Origin: Selaginella moellendorffii
Taxonomy: Eukaryota > Streptophyta > Lycopodiopsida > Selaginellales > Selaginellaceae
Direction of reading: 5' to 3'
DNA length: 64,000 nt
Assembly: GCF_000143415.4 (NCBI RefSeq)
Contig: NW_003314275.1
Span: 491,889 to 555,888 of the forward strand
Below are positions 1 to 10,016 of the stretch, in pieces. The position numbers and the translations under genes are program-made. The notes below the pieces were generated by a model. The model worked only from the letters and a program-made list of their open reading frames with translations. It ran no database searches and was not told the origin of the DNA. The stretch's first letter is position 1. Each line of letters begins with the position of its first letter.

Positions 1-949
1 GTGATAGAGAGGTCGGCTACTTTGTTCTCCGTGGAATCAATCATCCAAACTCCAATGCCGGCAACCTGGTTTTTGTGGTAGAAAGCACCGTGAAAATAAG
101 CTGTAATCATAGGAGTGTCCTCTTCTTTAAATAAAGAAGCTGGGGCCACCACATCCGGCAAGACCATCTCTGGCAAGTCTGGCAAGAACATTGCTATTGG
201 ATCTGGAGTCTTTGCCTGTTGTTCTCTTTGCTTTTGATGCTTTGAGCGCTCGATGTCCAATGCTAGGACTGTAGCCAAGTACTCTGCAAGTGAAGGAAGA
301 TCCTCCACTGAAGTCCAGTTCAAGTCTGGTGCTGAAGTTTCAGTGTAATACACAGACCTGTACTGGGAGCTCCACGGTATGAAATTTTGAACTCCAAGAG
401 CTATAACTTGCATGCAGCATGTCCGATTGGCTTGATTCTTTCTACTAGTTCTGTGTCTGGATGTCATCCTCCATCTCCAAGAAATGGCATGAAAAAATAC
501 TCTTGGAGTCATCAGTTACTGCGATTTTAGTAGGAAGATGCTAGCTGTGTGACACCTCAGATAGTTGTTGAGGAGGATTGAGTTCGGTTGTGTCCTGCGA
601 AAGATGGGTCTGATCTAGAGTGACTGTGTGATCAAGCTCCATAAGAGAGAGTTGGTCCCATGCAAAAAATGAATTGAGGAGCCCTTCCTCTATCAAAAAA
701 CACTCCGGAAAGTTGGATATGGGAGCCCGTACCTTATAAGCCCCGCCATCAAATAAAGAGGGCGTGTCTAGAGGCTCGGCCTTACTCTCAAATAAAGAGA
801 GTGAAGGTGAGAGATGTCTCGGGCTATTTGACTCGCCTCCAACCATATCAATCGCATTGCATGAGAAAGCATCCATCATATAGATGGTCGACTCCAGTGC
901 CAATTCAAGAAAAACCTCTGTGAGCTCAGGAGGAAAGTATGGTGTGGAG
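1..949 (-). pseudogene. A1 linker and start of upstream RNase H
   Basis: This continues the A1 polyprotein after the protease. An open stretch (frame of 541-1101, collinear with A2 from about 950 down) has acidic, serine-rich sequence with no domain I recognise, matching A2 46910-47770. From about 109 to the edge the reading becomes an RNase H start: FHGAFYHKNQVAGIGVW, then KVADLSI. The usual first catalytic Asp (FDGAF) is His here. The rest of the domain lies outside the window. The order protease-linker-RNase H agrees with A2. Confidence 0.65.
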
Positions 950-1663
950 GCCATCTTAGTTGGAGCCCTGCTGGGCTTCTTGAAAAAGAGCTCTGCCGTG
1001 GTTGTTGAGAAAAGTGGTGCTATGGGTTCCATCGCTAATTTCCATCTTGCCTTTTGCACTGTCAATCGTGCAATGGGCCGTGACTTGCCATGAGCAGCCA
1101 AGAATGATAGGGTCCTTCAATGAAGGTGTTCCAAGACATTGGTAGTCAACCACGAGGAAATTTACCTCAGAAATAACACCCTGCACTGAGACCTTGACAC
1201 TACAGCAAATGCCCACTGGAGGAATGGTGTGGTTGGCAAAGGTCTTGAGCACAATGGAGGATCTCTCAGTGATCTATAGCTATGCTGATAGGGCAGCTTT
1301 GAGAGAGATAATGTTTCTTCCATGTCGACATGACAAGATATGGTAATCCTGGTCCAATCTTCGTCCCGGTGCAGATTGATACTTCCTCTTGTAAGATGGA
1401 TGCTTTGATTGAATCCAGTTCATGTGCACCTCTTGAGGAGTCCTCTTGAGAGTGCTCTTTGGTGTTCCTGACCATGCAAACTCCTGTAAACACTGGCCGA
1501 ATCTCGGGACAAGACACAACATGTCTCGAAGCGAAAAGGTGACGGGAGTGTCAACCAGCTGTTGAAAAACCGGCTCCAGAACAGAAATAGCTGTTGGTGA
1601 GATCTCAGGAGGAGAAGAGAGTACTAACTTGAAGGGGAGCTTACAAGCCATCCTCTGTGTCAC
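950..1663 (-). pseudogene. protease region of A1 with a small inversion
   Basis: Retropepsin-like region. By alignment to A2 (46187-46903) the flanks run on the minus strand, but about 1327-1424 matches A2 on the plus strand: a block of roughly 100 bp is flipped. The block contains the active-site motif (ALVDSGSGSN in A2), so no active protease can be read here. The C-terminal part, ending in the conserved glycine-rich ILGCSWQV segment, is still readable near 1140-1090 (frame of 956-1252). The module would cut the Gag-Pol polyprotein. Confidence 0.7.
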
Positions 1664-1789
1664 TGGATCTGGTGCCGACAGAGATTCACTCTTAACCGCC
1701 GCCGGGGGATTTGTGGCAGGCTAAGCGGGTGTCTTCTTCTTCACTTGGGCTCAAGTGGCTGCGGTTGGTGCTGTTGCCTATAGAGTTCC

Positions 1790-2783
1790 TAGGCTACCAA
1801 AATCGTGTTGACCGATGAGGCTAGTGCCTTGCCTTTCCTTGACAAAGGGGCTGCCTCAATTGCTTGTTGCTCCAGCTGCTCCTGATATGTCTCTGGACCC
1901 TGAGATGATGTGGAATTATCACCAAAGGGATGTTGTTGGACACGTTGAGAAGGTGAAGGCTGAAGTAGCTCTGGGTGAAGTTTGAAATAGCACTGTGTGT
2001 TGTGTATGGTAGTCTCGTAGTGAGTGCACCAACGGGATTTAAATCTGCATTCCCGAGCTGTAGTGGCCTCTTTTCTGGACTCCACCAGCTCCTAGAGAAA
2101 TTTGTCATGGTGTGATTGTTGTTGAAGAATGATCTCTTTAGCTGCTGCATCTCATTGGCAAAGTCCTCAAAAGCCGGAGGTGTATGCTCAATAGCGACGG
2201 GCTTTGGTGTGGACGGGCAAACAGTTGCACAAGGTGACTCCGACGAGGTGATCGCTTGGTCGAAATCAACTCTAGCAATCCCCAGGTCAACAAGAAGCTC
2301 TATTTCCAGCTTTATGGCAAATGAAAATGCCTTGCAGCAAGACTTGAATGTCTTCTTAAGACGTTTCTGTTGCAAGTTCCTATGCAGACCCACTGTGAAT
2401 GCCGTGATCCCCTATTGCTCATCTTGGACTACTCTGTGATCCCAACACTACTTCCAGTATGCTCAAAACCGGGTGATGTAGTCAGGAACAGACTCGTGAG
2501 CACCTTGCCAGAACGAAAAGAGGTCAACAAGTAGCCGATTTGTGGGTTTTCCTTCGACGAAACGTTCTCTGAAAGAAGCAAGTAGTGTCTAGAAGTCTGT
2601 CCGGTCCTTTGGGAGGAGAGAATCTGCCCAAGTTGTTGCTTTTTCTTTGAGAGACTGCAAGAAGTCACGACACATACGATCATCATCAATGATCATGTTT
2701 GTGGTGCAGTAGTAATCAAAGCGACTAATATGCGATGTTGGAGAGACTGTTCCAAAACCTGAGAAGGTCGGCAGATCACTCAC
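1790..2783 (-). pseudogene. gag of element A1
   Basis: Capsid-type Gag, which would form the virus-like particle. The first part (2783-2589) carries a retrotransposon-gag signature (FDYYCTTNMI, then FLQSLKEKATTWADSLL). The middle (about 2393-2090) and end (2085-1789) lie in different frames, so at least one frameshift and several stops are present. Near 2040 is the remnant of a zinc knuckle. In A2 it reads CTHCETNTHNTQCC, a clean CX2CX4HX4C, but here two cysteines have become tyrosine (CTHYETTIHNTQCY). The start codon is uncertain; the first methionine of the open stretch is at 2783. Confidence 0.75.
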
Positions 2784-3909
2784 CTTCTACAGAACATGGA
2801 GCTGAGGTCGAGCTAAAGGTGGCTGGGCCATAGCTCGTAGATCTAAGTCATTGGAATCTGCCAAAGATGAAGAAGACTCAGCCCAAGAAGGTGCAGTGTC
2901 GTTTTCTCAAAGTTGCCCAAAATGCCTGTGATGAAGAGAAATAAGGGTGAAAATGGAGATATAAGCCCCAAGCATACATAATCATTGATCCGTGGGGTAA
3001 CCGCCGAAGTAGCCGCTAGAGTAGCCGCTAGAGTAACCGGTAACTAGTAACTGGGGACCTGTAACTTGTAACTGGTAACCCCCCTGCTCTCACTCCTACT
3101 CCTGTGCCTGCTCCAACACCAACTCCTATCCCTGTGCCTGTTCCTACTATTACCTGTTCCTTGAAGATTGCTTCGCTCCCAAGGAACCCCCAACAAAGTT
3201 TAGCCCGAAAGAGAAAAATGAGTCCTCTAGTCTTGATCCTTTTCCATTTTCACTGTTGGTGGGCTTGTTGGAAAGAGCTTAGCCCCGTCTACCCTCTATC
3301 AAAGGAATTAGTGAAGAAGCCACCTCAATATTCCCCAAAATTTACGAAGAGGTAGCCCAGAATGCCAACATTGTGGAAAAACATGTGCATGTCCATGATG
3401 TAGATCGCTACTGAGGCGCCATTGGTATTTCTGGAAAGCCTAAGACCAGAAGCACCTCTAGAAACAAACGGCATCCAAAACAAAGCCCGGAGGAGCACAA
3501 ATTCTTGCTATAAAGATGACCCAATCTAGCCGAAGAAAAAAACCCTTTTGCATGCCGTCAATTCACTCAAATCTAGTGCCAAGAATCACCACTACTCATA
3601 GATCTAGGCCATATCTACAAATCCAAATGCACTACCTTAAGAAATTGGGCCAAGGATCAAGGCAAGAAAATGAAAACCAAAATGTTCATCCAACCGAACC
3701 AAGAAATGTTGTATCTCTTCAAATACTACACGGCTTGATGAGTGTCATACCTTGCTAGAAAGAGGAACTCCAGGTCTATCCAACATGCCCAAAATCAAAT
3801 AAAACCACCATAAGACGAACAAAGAGTTCCTTCCCAAAGTCTACAACCAAAAGAAAAAGAGAGAAATGACGCTTTAGAAAGTGCTGCGCGTCATATCGGG
3901 TTCACCATT
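2784..3909 (-). other. A1 leader between LTR and gag
   Basis: Non-coding leader, matched in reverse by A2 43596-45073. It holds a degenerate repeat of GCTACTCTAGCG-type units near 3000-3085 and a CT-rich repeat of CCTACTCC-like units near 3090-3165. No gene is supported; open frames here on either strand lack similarity to known domains. Confidence 0.6.
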
Positions 3910-4083
3910 TGTTGGGGGAAGGAGGGGCACCTCCCCCAACACTCGCTCAAACACAAGAAATTCTTCAATTCTCTTCGCAAAATGCCCCCCTTTGCCCTTG
4001 TGGGCCAAGGAAGATGGGGAATATTCCAAGGACTAGAATATTCCCTCTCTCTCTCTCACTCTCTCGGTGGCCACGCCCTAACA
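3910..4083 (-). repeat. 5' LTR of A1 with primer site
   Basis: A 174-bp LTR with TG...CA ends that reads TGTTAGGGCG at 4083 and CCCCCAACA at 3910. It contains a GA microsatellite and the inverted pair GGAATATTC/GAATATTCC. It aligns with the A2 LTR (38507-38687 plus 43590-43595). Directly after it on the minus strand is TGGTGAACCCG (3907-3897), placed as a primer binding site. It is not the initiator-Met site used by elements B and D, and I could not assign the tRNA. Confidence 0.85.
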
Positions 4084-4551
4084 GCTGTTGAGACTTATGC
4101 GGAGTAGCTACGCCAAGGTTGGTCTAGAGCTACTGAGGCAATGGGCAAAGCTCAGGATAGGTATTTACGTGATAAGGAATAGCATCATCAGGATGTATCC
4201 TATCAAGTGGGAGATCAAATGTGACTATCTTACCAGAATTTGAACATTAAGGGATCTTTGTCTCGGAAGCTGTTACCGAGATATGTTAGACTTTATCAGG
4301 TGTTGAAACAAATTGGTGATGTATCCTATCTGTTGGATCTGCCTACGGAGATGTCTAATGTTCATAATGTATTTCATGCCAATCTATTGGCTCCTTACAC
4401 TATGGATGTTGCACGACACAAGGAGATTCATCCGTCACTAGATGTTGTGGACAGTAAACTAGAATATGAAGTTGAAGCTATCTTGGATTCTCGGTTTCAG
4501 AGATGGGCTCATGCGAAGGAATATCTAATTAAGTGGAAAGGTTACCCATCT
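4084..4551 (+). pseudogene. Chromovirus integrase C-terminus and chromodomain
   Basis: C-terminal end of a Ty3/gypsy Pol. The open part (4240-4554) reads a GPY-like integrase tail (HNVFHANLLAPY) followed by the start of a chromodomain (YEVEAILDSRF, then YLIKWKGYPS). The upstream part has two or more stops (4105-4240). It stops abruptly after WKGYPS, where a D-type LTR in the same orientation begins at about 4552. I infer that this is the 3' end of a coding partner of the D family with the interval up to the LTR deleted; a chance junction cannot be excluded. Confidence 0.75.
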
Positions 4552-4942
4552 TGAAAGATACTTATCGGCCAGTCCTTACAGACACTCTTTCCTTATTGCC
4601 ATGACGGAAGGAGGTCGGTACAGTTGGATCCCTTTGGTAGCCCCTCTTGTGCTAGTGGAGTTAACTAAGCATTTCGAGTGTACTTAAACCAAACAAGCAT
4701 AAAGATGGAATTTTTACATGCTATTAGCTAAGTATACTTAGCCCAGTAAAGAGTTCTTGTCTTGTTGTGTTTTGCACTGGTTAGTAACAAGAACCCTTAC
4801 GTATTGAGACTAATCCCTCAATATCACTGGATGATAGCTTACCGTATCTGCCAAACACCCTCACTATCATACCTTTTGTGTTAGTCTCATTTCGGTCCCA
4901 AATGCTAATTATGGAAAGTGTTTAGATTCGCTCATTTGGCAT
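4552..4942 (+). repeat. D-type LTR, first part (plus orientation)
   Basis: Aligns with the reverse complement of 34660-34290 in the D2 5' LTR (for example GGCCAGTCCTTACAGACAC and GTCTCATTTCGGTCCC). About 18 bp of the LTR 5' end are missing. It is interrupted at 4942 by a solo LTR (4943-6580) and resumes at 6586. Confidence 0.8.
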
Positions 4943-6580
4943 TGTGAAACACAAAATCCCTAGGCCCCAAAGTGGAGCCAAAAAGGCGCCACATGGTAGT
5001 GGCCGAAGCGAAAGCCAAACAAGCGTAACACATTTGGACTAAAAGCTTCGCCTTGAAAGGTCGAGAGCGGGGGTGGAACCCCCAACAAAGTGCTCGAGGA
5101 ATGAGCACAAAGCGAGCAATAAGCGAGGCTCTAAAAAGGGACCCAAAAAGACCAACACATGACATGTGGAAGTGTCCGAGATGGAGTCCGAGATGGACCG
5201 AGACGGAGTCCGAGATGGAGTCCAAGATGGAGTCCGAGATAGAGTTCGAGATGGAGTCCGAGATGGACCGAGACGGAGTCCGAGACAGAGTTCGAGACAG
5301 AGTCCGAGATGGAGTCCGAGATGGACCAAGACGGAGTCCGAGATGGAGTCCGAGATGGACCGAGACAGAGTCCGAGATGGAGTCCGAGATGGATCCGAGA
5401 TGGAGTCCAAGATGGAGTCCAAGATGGAGTCTGAGATGGAATCCGAGATGGAGTCCAAGATGGACTCGAGATGGAGTCCGAGGTCGAGACCAAGACTGGG
5501 ACCGAGACCGAGACCGAGATCAGGACCGAGACCGAGGCTGAGGCCGAGACCGAGCCTGAGCCCGAGTCCGAGCCCGAGCCCGAGCCCGAGTCCGAGTCCG
5601 AGTTCGAGTCTGAGAGGGTGAAAGCCCAAAGCATTCGTCTCCCAGACTCTAGGGGGTTTGGTAAGCTCCAAAAGTATAGTAGGGGGAGGATTGCAGTGGA
5701 AGGCCAGTTTGGCCCAGGAAGGCTGTACCCAGTGTTGGGTGATGAGCTGCCCACTGAGAAGTCCAAGACTAAAGTGAACATGGACCGACAAGCGGGGTAG
5801 CTTGGTGAAGTGTTCAAGAGCCGGCGAGAGATCGACTAGCCGATGCTCTCAGTCCAAGTGTGGGTGGCACTACCTACTTGGATACTAGGCGTGGCTCAAT
5901 AGAACCTCGCTCTAAGCCCATGGCTAGAGCACCCAAAGGCAGGAGGTGGGGAGAGTACCCACGAGGCTTGCGTAAGGCCATAGTGTTCCGAAATGTTGTC
6001 CCAAAGGCCCAGACTGTGGAAAGGAAGAGGAGTAGTCCTCTGGTGTAGTGACCAAGGATACAGTCATACGGTGAGGAAGTCCCAGAGGACCGTGGGACTT
6101 AGTGGTTGGGCCTGTGGGCCTTGATCCAGTGGCAATGTTGGCGAACACGGTCAAGGACAGAAAGGGACTTGGTGGGGACCAGAAAGGAGATATTGGGGAA
6201 GGCTATTCCCTATGTCTGCGAGCATCCTAAGGATGCTAAGGAGTGGATCTGGGATGACCACTCGTGGATGAATGGCCCAGTCTTGGAGAGACGGGATTGT
6301 AATGCAGGTGGTGTTGAACCACCAATGTGACCAAGGTGACTGGGCATGGCCTAGCGTAACAGGTTGGTATGTTAGTGGTGCCTTGGGGTGTCGGTCATGG
6401 GACCAGACACGTGGAGCACTTGGACCAAGTGCAAAGGTTGAGTGGCATGGATGCCATTCTCGGGGCTAGCAAGCCCTAAGTCTTGAGTGGGACTTATGGA
6501 GGTAGTGAATGAGACTCCTCCAAGTGGTCGGAGGTGCAGTTAAGTGACTAAAGTAGAATGGAAAAAATTAATTACTTACA
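4943..6580. repeat. Solo LTR E (1.64 kb) with minisatellite
   Basis: Insertion inside the D-type LTR: starts TGTGAAACAC, ends ATTACTTACA, flanked by GGCAT (4938-4942) and GACAT (6581-6585), a 5-bp duplication with one change. TG...CA ends plus a 5-bp duplication fit a solo LTR. It contains a GAGTCC-rich minisatellite (5165-5630). Next come a G/C-rich stretch and a core near 5610-5690 (GTGAAAGCCCAAAGC, AAAAGTATAGTAGGG) that is shared with D-type LTRs. No gene inside is supported. Confidence 0.7.
5165..5630. repeat. GAGTCCGAGATG minisatellite
   Basis: About 465 bp of 6- and 12-bp units built on GAGTCC and GAGATG, grading into GAGACC and GAGCCC at the right end. Units have a multiple-of-three length, so long frames stay open on both strands (Glu/Ser/Arg-rich one way, Leu/Gly- or Ser/Asp-rich the other). 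These frames are a by-product of the repeat, not genes. Confidence 0.9.
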
Positions 6581-6585
6581 GACAT

Positions 6586-6850
6586 ATTTACGGAATGTAG
6601 ACATTGGCCTGAATACAATGGTGTTCATCCTATGTCCAAATTCGCATGAGACATTCATCCCATGTCCGAATACATGAGACATTAGTTTGGCTTCCACTGG
6701 GCTATGTCACTCCTTGTTTTGCGTCCGTCTTGGGTCTAAGCCCAAACTCCACGCTGCTCTAGTCGATGGGATATCCTCCTCTTTGTGTTAGGCCACCGGT
6801 ATGCCAAAATTGTGCCAGACACCGTCTGACACCATTTTGCATGCATGTGC
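6586..6850 (+). repeat. D-type LTR, second part
   Basis: Continuation of the LTR split at 4942: the D2 LTR reads CATATCTACGGAATG across the break. Matching blocks include the taxon-wide motif CTTGTTTTGCGTCC and GGTATGCCAAAATTGTGCC. A middle portion is deleted compared with D2, and similarity fades after about 6850. Confidence 0.7.
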
Positions 6851-7240
6851 TAGATACAGGGAGTTGGTGCTCGTGGGATTGAACCTGACCCTCTTTTCGT
6901 AGCGCAACGGACTTGGAGTTTGGCTCCAAATTCAAGTGCACTACATTGACTCTAATCCAACTTTGTTAAACAGGGCCTTTTATTTTCCAACAAAACACCA
7001 AAAAACTGGATGTAGTTTCATTGGGCATGAAACCAGCAAAGAGCTTTTACCTAGAGGGGCCTACCATGGAAATACTTATGGAGAGGGGGCTTGCTCGTGA
7101 ACTGGATCCCAAAGGTTTGCCTAGATGTGTCACCCAGAACCATTTGTCCAGTGGTGTCCACATCCATTCCCAAGTACCTACCTTCCCTTGCTTCCACAAG
7201 AAATGTTAGATTAGTGCTTCTTTCTTAACTTTTTCTAGAC
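6851..7240. other. Unassigned spacer
   Basis: No recognisable gene or repeat. A 62-codon frame at 7021-7209 has no domain I know and no supporting context. The right edge joins the peptide-gene remnant at about 7241. Confidence 0.4.
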
Positions 7241-7324
7241 CATTTTTCCACTCTTTACTATATATATTAAAACTGATACAAAAATAAGAAGTAAAATGGT
7301 AGAGTAAAGATTTTTCCTTGCCAT
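7241..7324 (-). pseudogene. Cysteine-rich peptide gene, 5' fragment
   Basis: Minus-strand ATG at 7324 opens the same signal peptide as the intact gene at 60380 (MARKNLYSTILLLIFVSVLI). Similarity stops just after the signal segment and the cysteine region is missing. The upstream flank to about 7460 also matches the flank of the intact gene (60380-60545), showing this is a duplicated locus and not a chance frame. Non-functional. Confidence 0.7.
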
Positions 7325-7597
7325 GAATACTGATAAGAATTTAAAAAAGAAGTAATACAATAGGTAGAGAAAACTAGATTTAAATACTCTAAAATATTAA
7401 TAGAATATGAGATATTCCACAATGTTTAGCTTTTGTCCTTACATATGATAGTTATAAAGTAATTAAAACAAAAATACAACAAATAATTCAACCAATATAC
7501 TTTATAACTTTAATAGTTATAGTGTGCCACCTATATATCCTCCTCCATACTTTCTCTAGATTTAACCTTATTTGTTTGTTCTATGCTATTCATGAGA

Positions 7598-7620
7598 AGG
7601 TTTAGGGTTTAGGGTTTAAG
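7598..7620. repeat. Interstitial telomere-like repeat
   Basis: Two and a half TTTAGGG units, the plant telomere motif. A single degenerate unit lies at the matching place near 60550, and the inverse CCTAAACCC occurs at about 8330 and 61265, so it may mark the ends of a duplicated block and need not come from a telomere. Confidence 0.6.
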
Positions 7621-7717
7621 TTGTGGAGTCAAACTAGGTTATTGGTGTGCCAAACAATATAAAAAATGGAAATTTATTTACTTCTTTTATTTATAAATAA
7701 TTTATTGATTTATTGAT

Positions 7718-7998
7718 TTAGTTAGAACCAACAGGAGATAAAAGCTCATTAGGTGTAGGTAAATCTTCCTCAGGAGGAGGTAAAATATCTAAAGAAGGTG
7801 ATTGAATTTTCCCAGTATTTAGACAGAGATTAGTGTTCATATTGGAATCATGTTCGTAAATTCCATTGAAACATGCAATTTTACCCTTACATTCACCATG
7901 TGAACTACATGATTCTCCACATTTTTTTAAACTATATATATTAAAACTAATACAAAAATAAGAATTAAAATGGTAGAGTAAAGATTTTTTCTTGCCAT
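7718..7998 (-). pseudogene. Cysteine-rich secreted peptide, broken copy
   Basis: Minus-strand paralogue of the intact gene at 60087-60380: ATG at 7998, a signal peptide MARKNLYSTILILIFVLVLI, then a loss of about 15 bp compared with that gene that removes the KSAPL segment and creates a stop right after the membrane-like stretch. Beyond it the cysteine region can still be followed (KKCGESCSSHGECKGKIAC), but the fifth and later cysteines are partly altered, and the proline-rich tail ends at TAA 7718-7720. It lies 0.4 kb from a second fragment (7241-7324), the same spacing as the pair at 60.1-60.9 kb. Confidence 0.8.
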
Positions 7999-8465
7999 AA
8001 ATACAAATAAGGATACAAATGAAGAAAAGTAAAACAATAAGAAGAGTAAATTACTTGACTTAGATACCACCAAAATATCAATAAAATATAATATATTCAA
8101 CAATGTTTAGCTTTTGTCCTTACCAATATAATACATATAAAGTAATTAAAAACAAAAGAACAACTAATATAATTGATATACTTCACAATTGCAGTATGCC
8201 ATTTATCTCCCTTTCCACTCATTCTCTTTTGGTTTGGGGTCACTTGATCTTATCAACATTCTCTTCAACACTCATTAATAACAACATTTAATTAGCCCAA
8301 TAGAAAATCATTTAATTTGGACTTTAAATCCTAAACCCTAAACACAGTATTACTATTATACATTTAAAACCCCCCACAACTTTTTCCCATTGCTAGCCTT
8401 GCCAAAATCCCCCCTCTCTAGTCACTCTTTCTGGGTTTAGGCTCATTTAGTGTTATAAATATGAC

Positions 8466-8970
8466 AGTTGTGGGGTGTTCCAAATGTATAATAGGGATAG
8501 TGAATAGGTCGAGCATGGCCAACAAACTTAAAGCATAGTCTAACTCTTGCTTGTATGCTTGTCATTGTTTTGCGTCTAATCTTAAGTTCCACATCATGCT
8601 AGTTATATCTTTGCATTAGGCCACCAATATGCTAAAATAGCACCAAATTCTATTTGGCTCTGTTTTACATGTTGGTTTTGGCATTGGGATGCTAGAAGCT
8701 CTAGCACTATTCTAATGTCACTTCATACTCCTATCCTTTCGCTCCTTAGGCTGAACACTCAGGAGTCACTCCGTGCTCTAGGTATTTTGCTCCTTGGCTG
8801 CAAGCTTAGGAGTTTGGCTCTGTACCTTCATTCAATGGCCTATGGCATTGAAAATTGGGTTCTGCACTATTGTTCTTGGACACATGGCATATAAAGGGTT
8901 TAGGTTCTACTTCATGGTTTTCCTATGGTAAATCACTATAGCATAGAGGGTAAAAACCTCATGCACTATA
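8466..8970 (+). repeat. D-type LTR with primer site (5' LTR piece)
   Basis: Reverse-complement match to D2 LTR 30170-29630, ending CTCATGCACTATA. Right after it, TTTGGTATCAAAAGATGAG (8971-8989) matches the initiator-Met primer site of D2 (TGGTATCAGAG) with one change. A further 70 bp (to about 9062) match D2 interior next to its primer site. So this was the 5' end of a plus-strand D element, cut off at 9062 where element G begins. The start of the LTR is missing. Confidence 0.75.
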
Positions 8971-9084
8971 TTTGGTATCAAAAGATGAGACTCTACGAGT
9001 ATTATTCAATAAGATTGAGCAACTAGTCTTGTTGTATATATAGAAATGAAAATGATGATCCGAGTGTGTATATATTTGGGTGCT

Positions 9085-10016
9085 TGGGACTATTCCCAAC
9101 TTCCAGGAGTCCCTATGGACACAGTCACACACCGCATTACCCTTTCCGAATCTGCAAAGCCTATCAAGTAGAAGATGTGCCACTATAATCCAGCATTACT
9201 ACCAGACATCAAAACTGAGATCCAAAAGCTTCTGTCAGTCAACTTCATCTTTCTAGTGGAGCATTTAGAGTGGGTGGCAAACCTTGTCCCAACTTGCAAA
9301 ACCAATGGTAAACTCTGGCTTTGTGTGGACTTTCGAGATCTCAACAAAGTCACACTATGAAATCATTTTCCCATGCCTTTTGTGGACTTTGTTATTGATG
9401 AGTTAGTAGGCCATCACTTCTACTCTTTTATGGATGGGTTCTCGGGCTATAACCAGCTTTTCATCGTGAGCTCACAGCATTCAAGACACCTTGGGGGGTA
9501 TTCGCATACAACATGTTGCCATTCGGGCTTTGCAACGCAGGAGCCACATTCTAGCGGTTTATGACCTATGCATTCCATGATATCCTGGGGGATGCTCTTC
9601 AAATATACATGGATGACCTCTGCTCAACCTCAGCCACATTTTATGACCACCTTCACCACTTAGAGCAAGTTTTTCTTCGTTGCCAACATCATCGGTTCAC
9701 ACTTAACCCACTGAAGTGTAAGTTTTGTGTCACCAAACGCCACCTCCTCAGTTTTGATGTCTCTCGTGATGGAATCCAGCTGCATGATGCAAAGAGAAAA
9801 GAGATTCTTGACTCCTCTCCAGCAAACATCAAACAAGTACAACAATTTCTCGGCCAAACTGGTTTCTTCCGCTGGTTCATCCACGACTACGCCTCTCTCA
9901 CACGTCCATTGGTGGCTTTTCTCAAGCACGACACACCCTTTCGTTGGGATGATTTAGCCCAACAAGCTTTCAACAAATTACATGCAACACTACGACAAGC
10001 TCCAATACTATAACCA
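9085..10016 (+). pseudogene. Reverse transcriptase of element G
   Basis: RT of the type seen in Tat-like elements: LCVDFRDLNKVT, then FYSFMDGFSGYNQLF, and the catalytic box IYMDDL near 9604-9621, all intact as motifs. Frameshifts lie near 9360 and 9470-9560, and a TAA at about 10011 breaks the link to RNase H. Its thumb region (VQQFLGQTGFFRWFI) is readable. It would copy element RNA into DNA in a virus-like particle; this copy cannot make a full-length product. Confidence 0.8.

Larger units (their letters stand above)
1..4083 (-). mobile_element. Tat-like Ty3/gypsy element A1 (5' part)
   Basis: Retrotransposon read on the minus strand and cut by the left window edge. From right to left it shows the 5' LTR (3910-4083), a non-coding leader, gag (2783-1790), protease (about 1660-950), a linker and the start of an RNase H. 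The same modules in the same order lie on the plus strand in element A2 (38507-51580). Stops, frameshifts and a local inversion break it, so it is a dead copy. Placement in the Tat-like, non-chromodomain branch is inferred from the RT type of A2 and from the extra RNase H. Confidence 0.85.

Noticed and set aside
5039-5817. Long open frames (up to 250 codons) on both strands
   Set aside because: They follow the GAGTCC repeat, whose units are multiples of three; no domain, no signal, and open in several frames at once.
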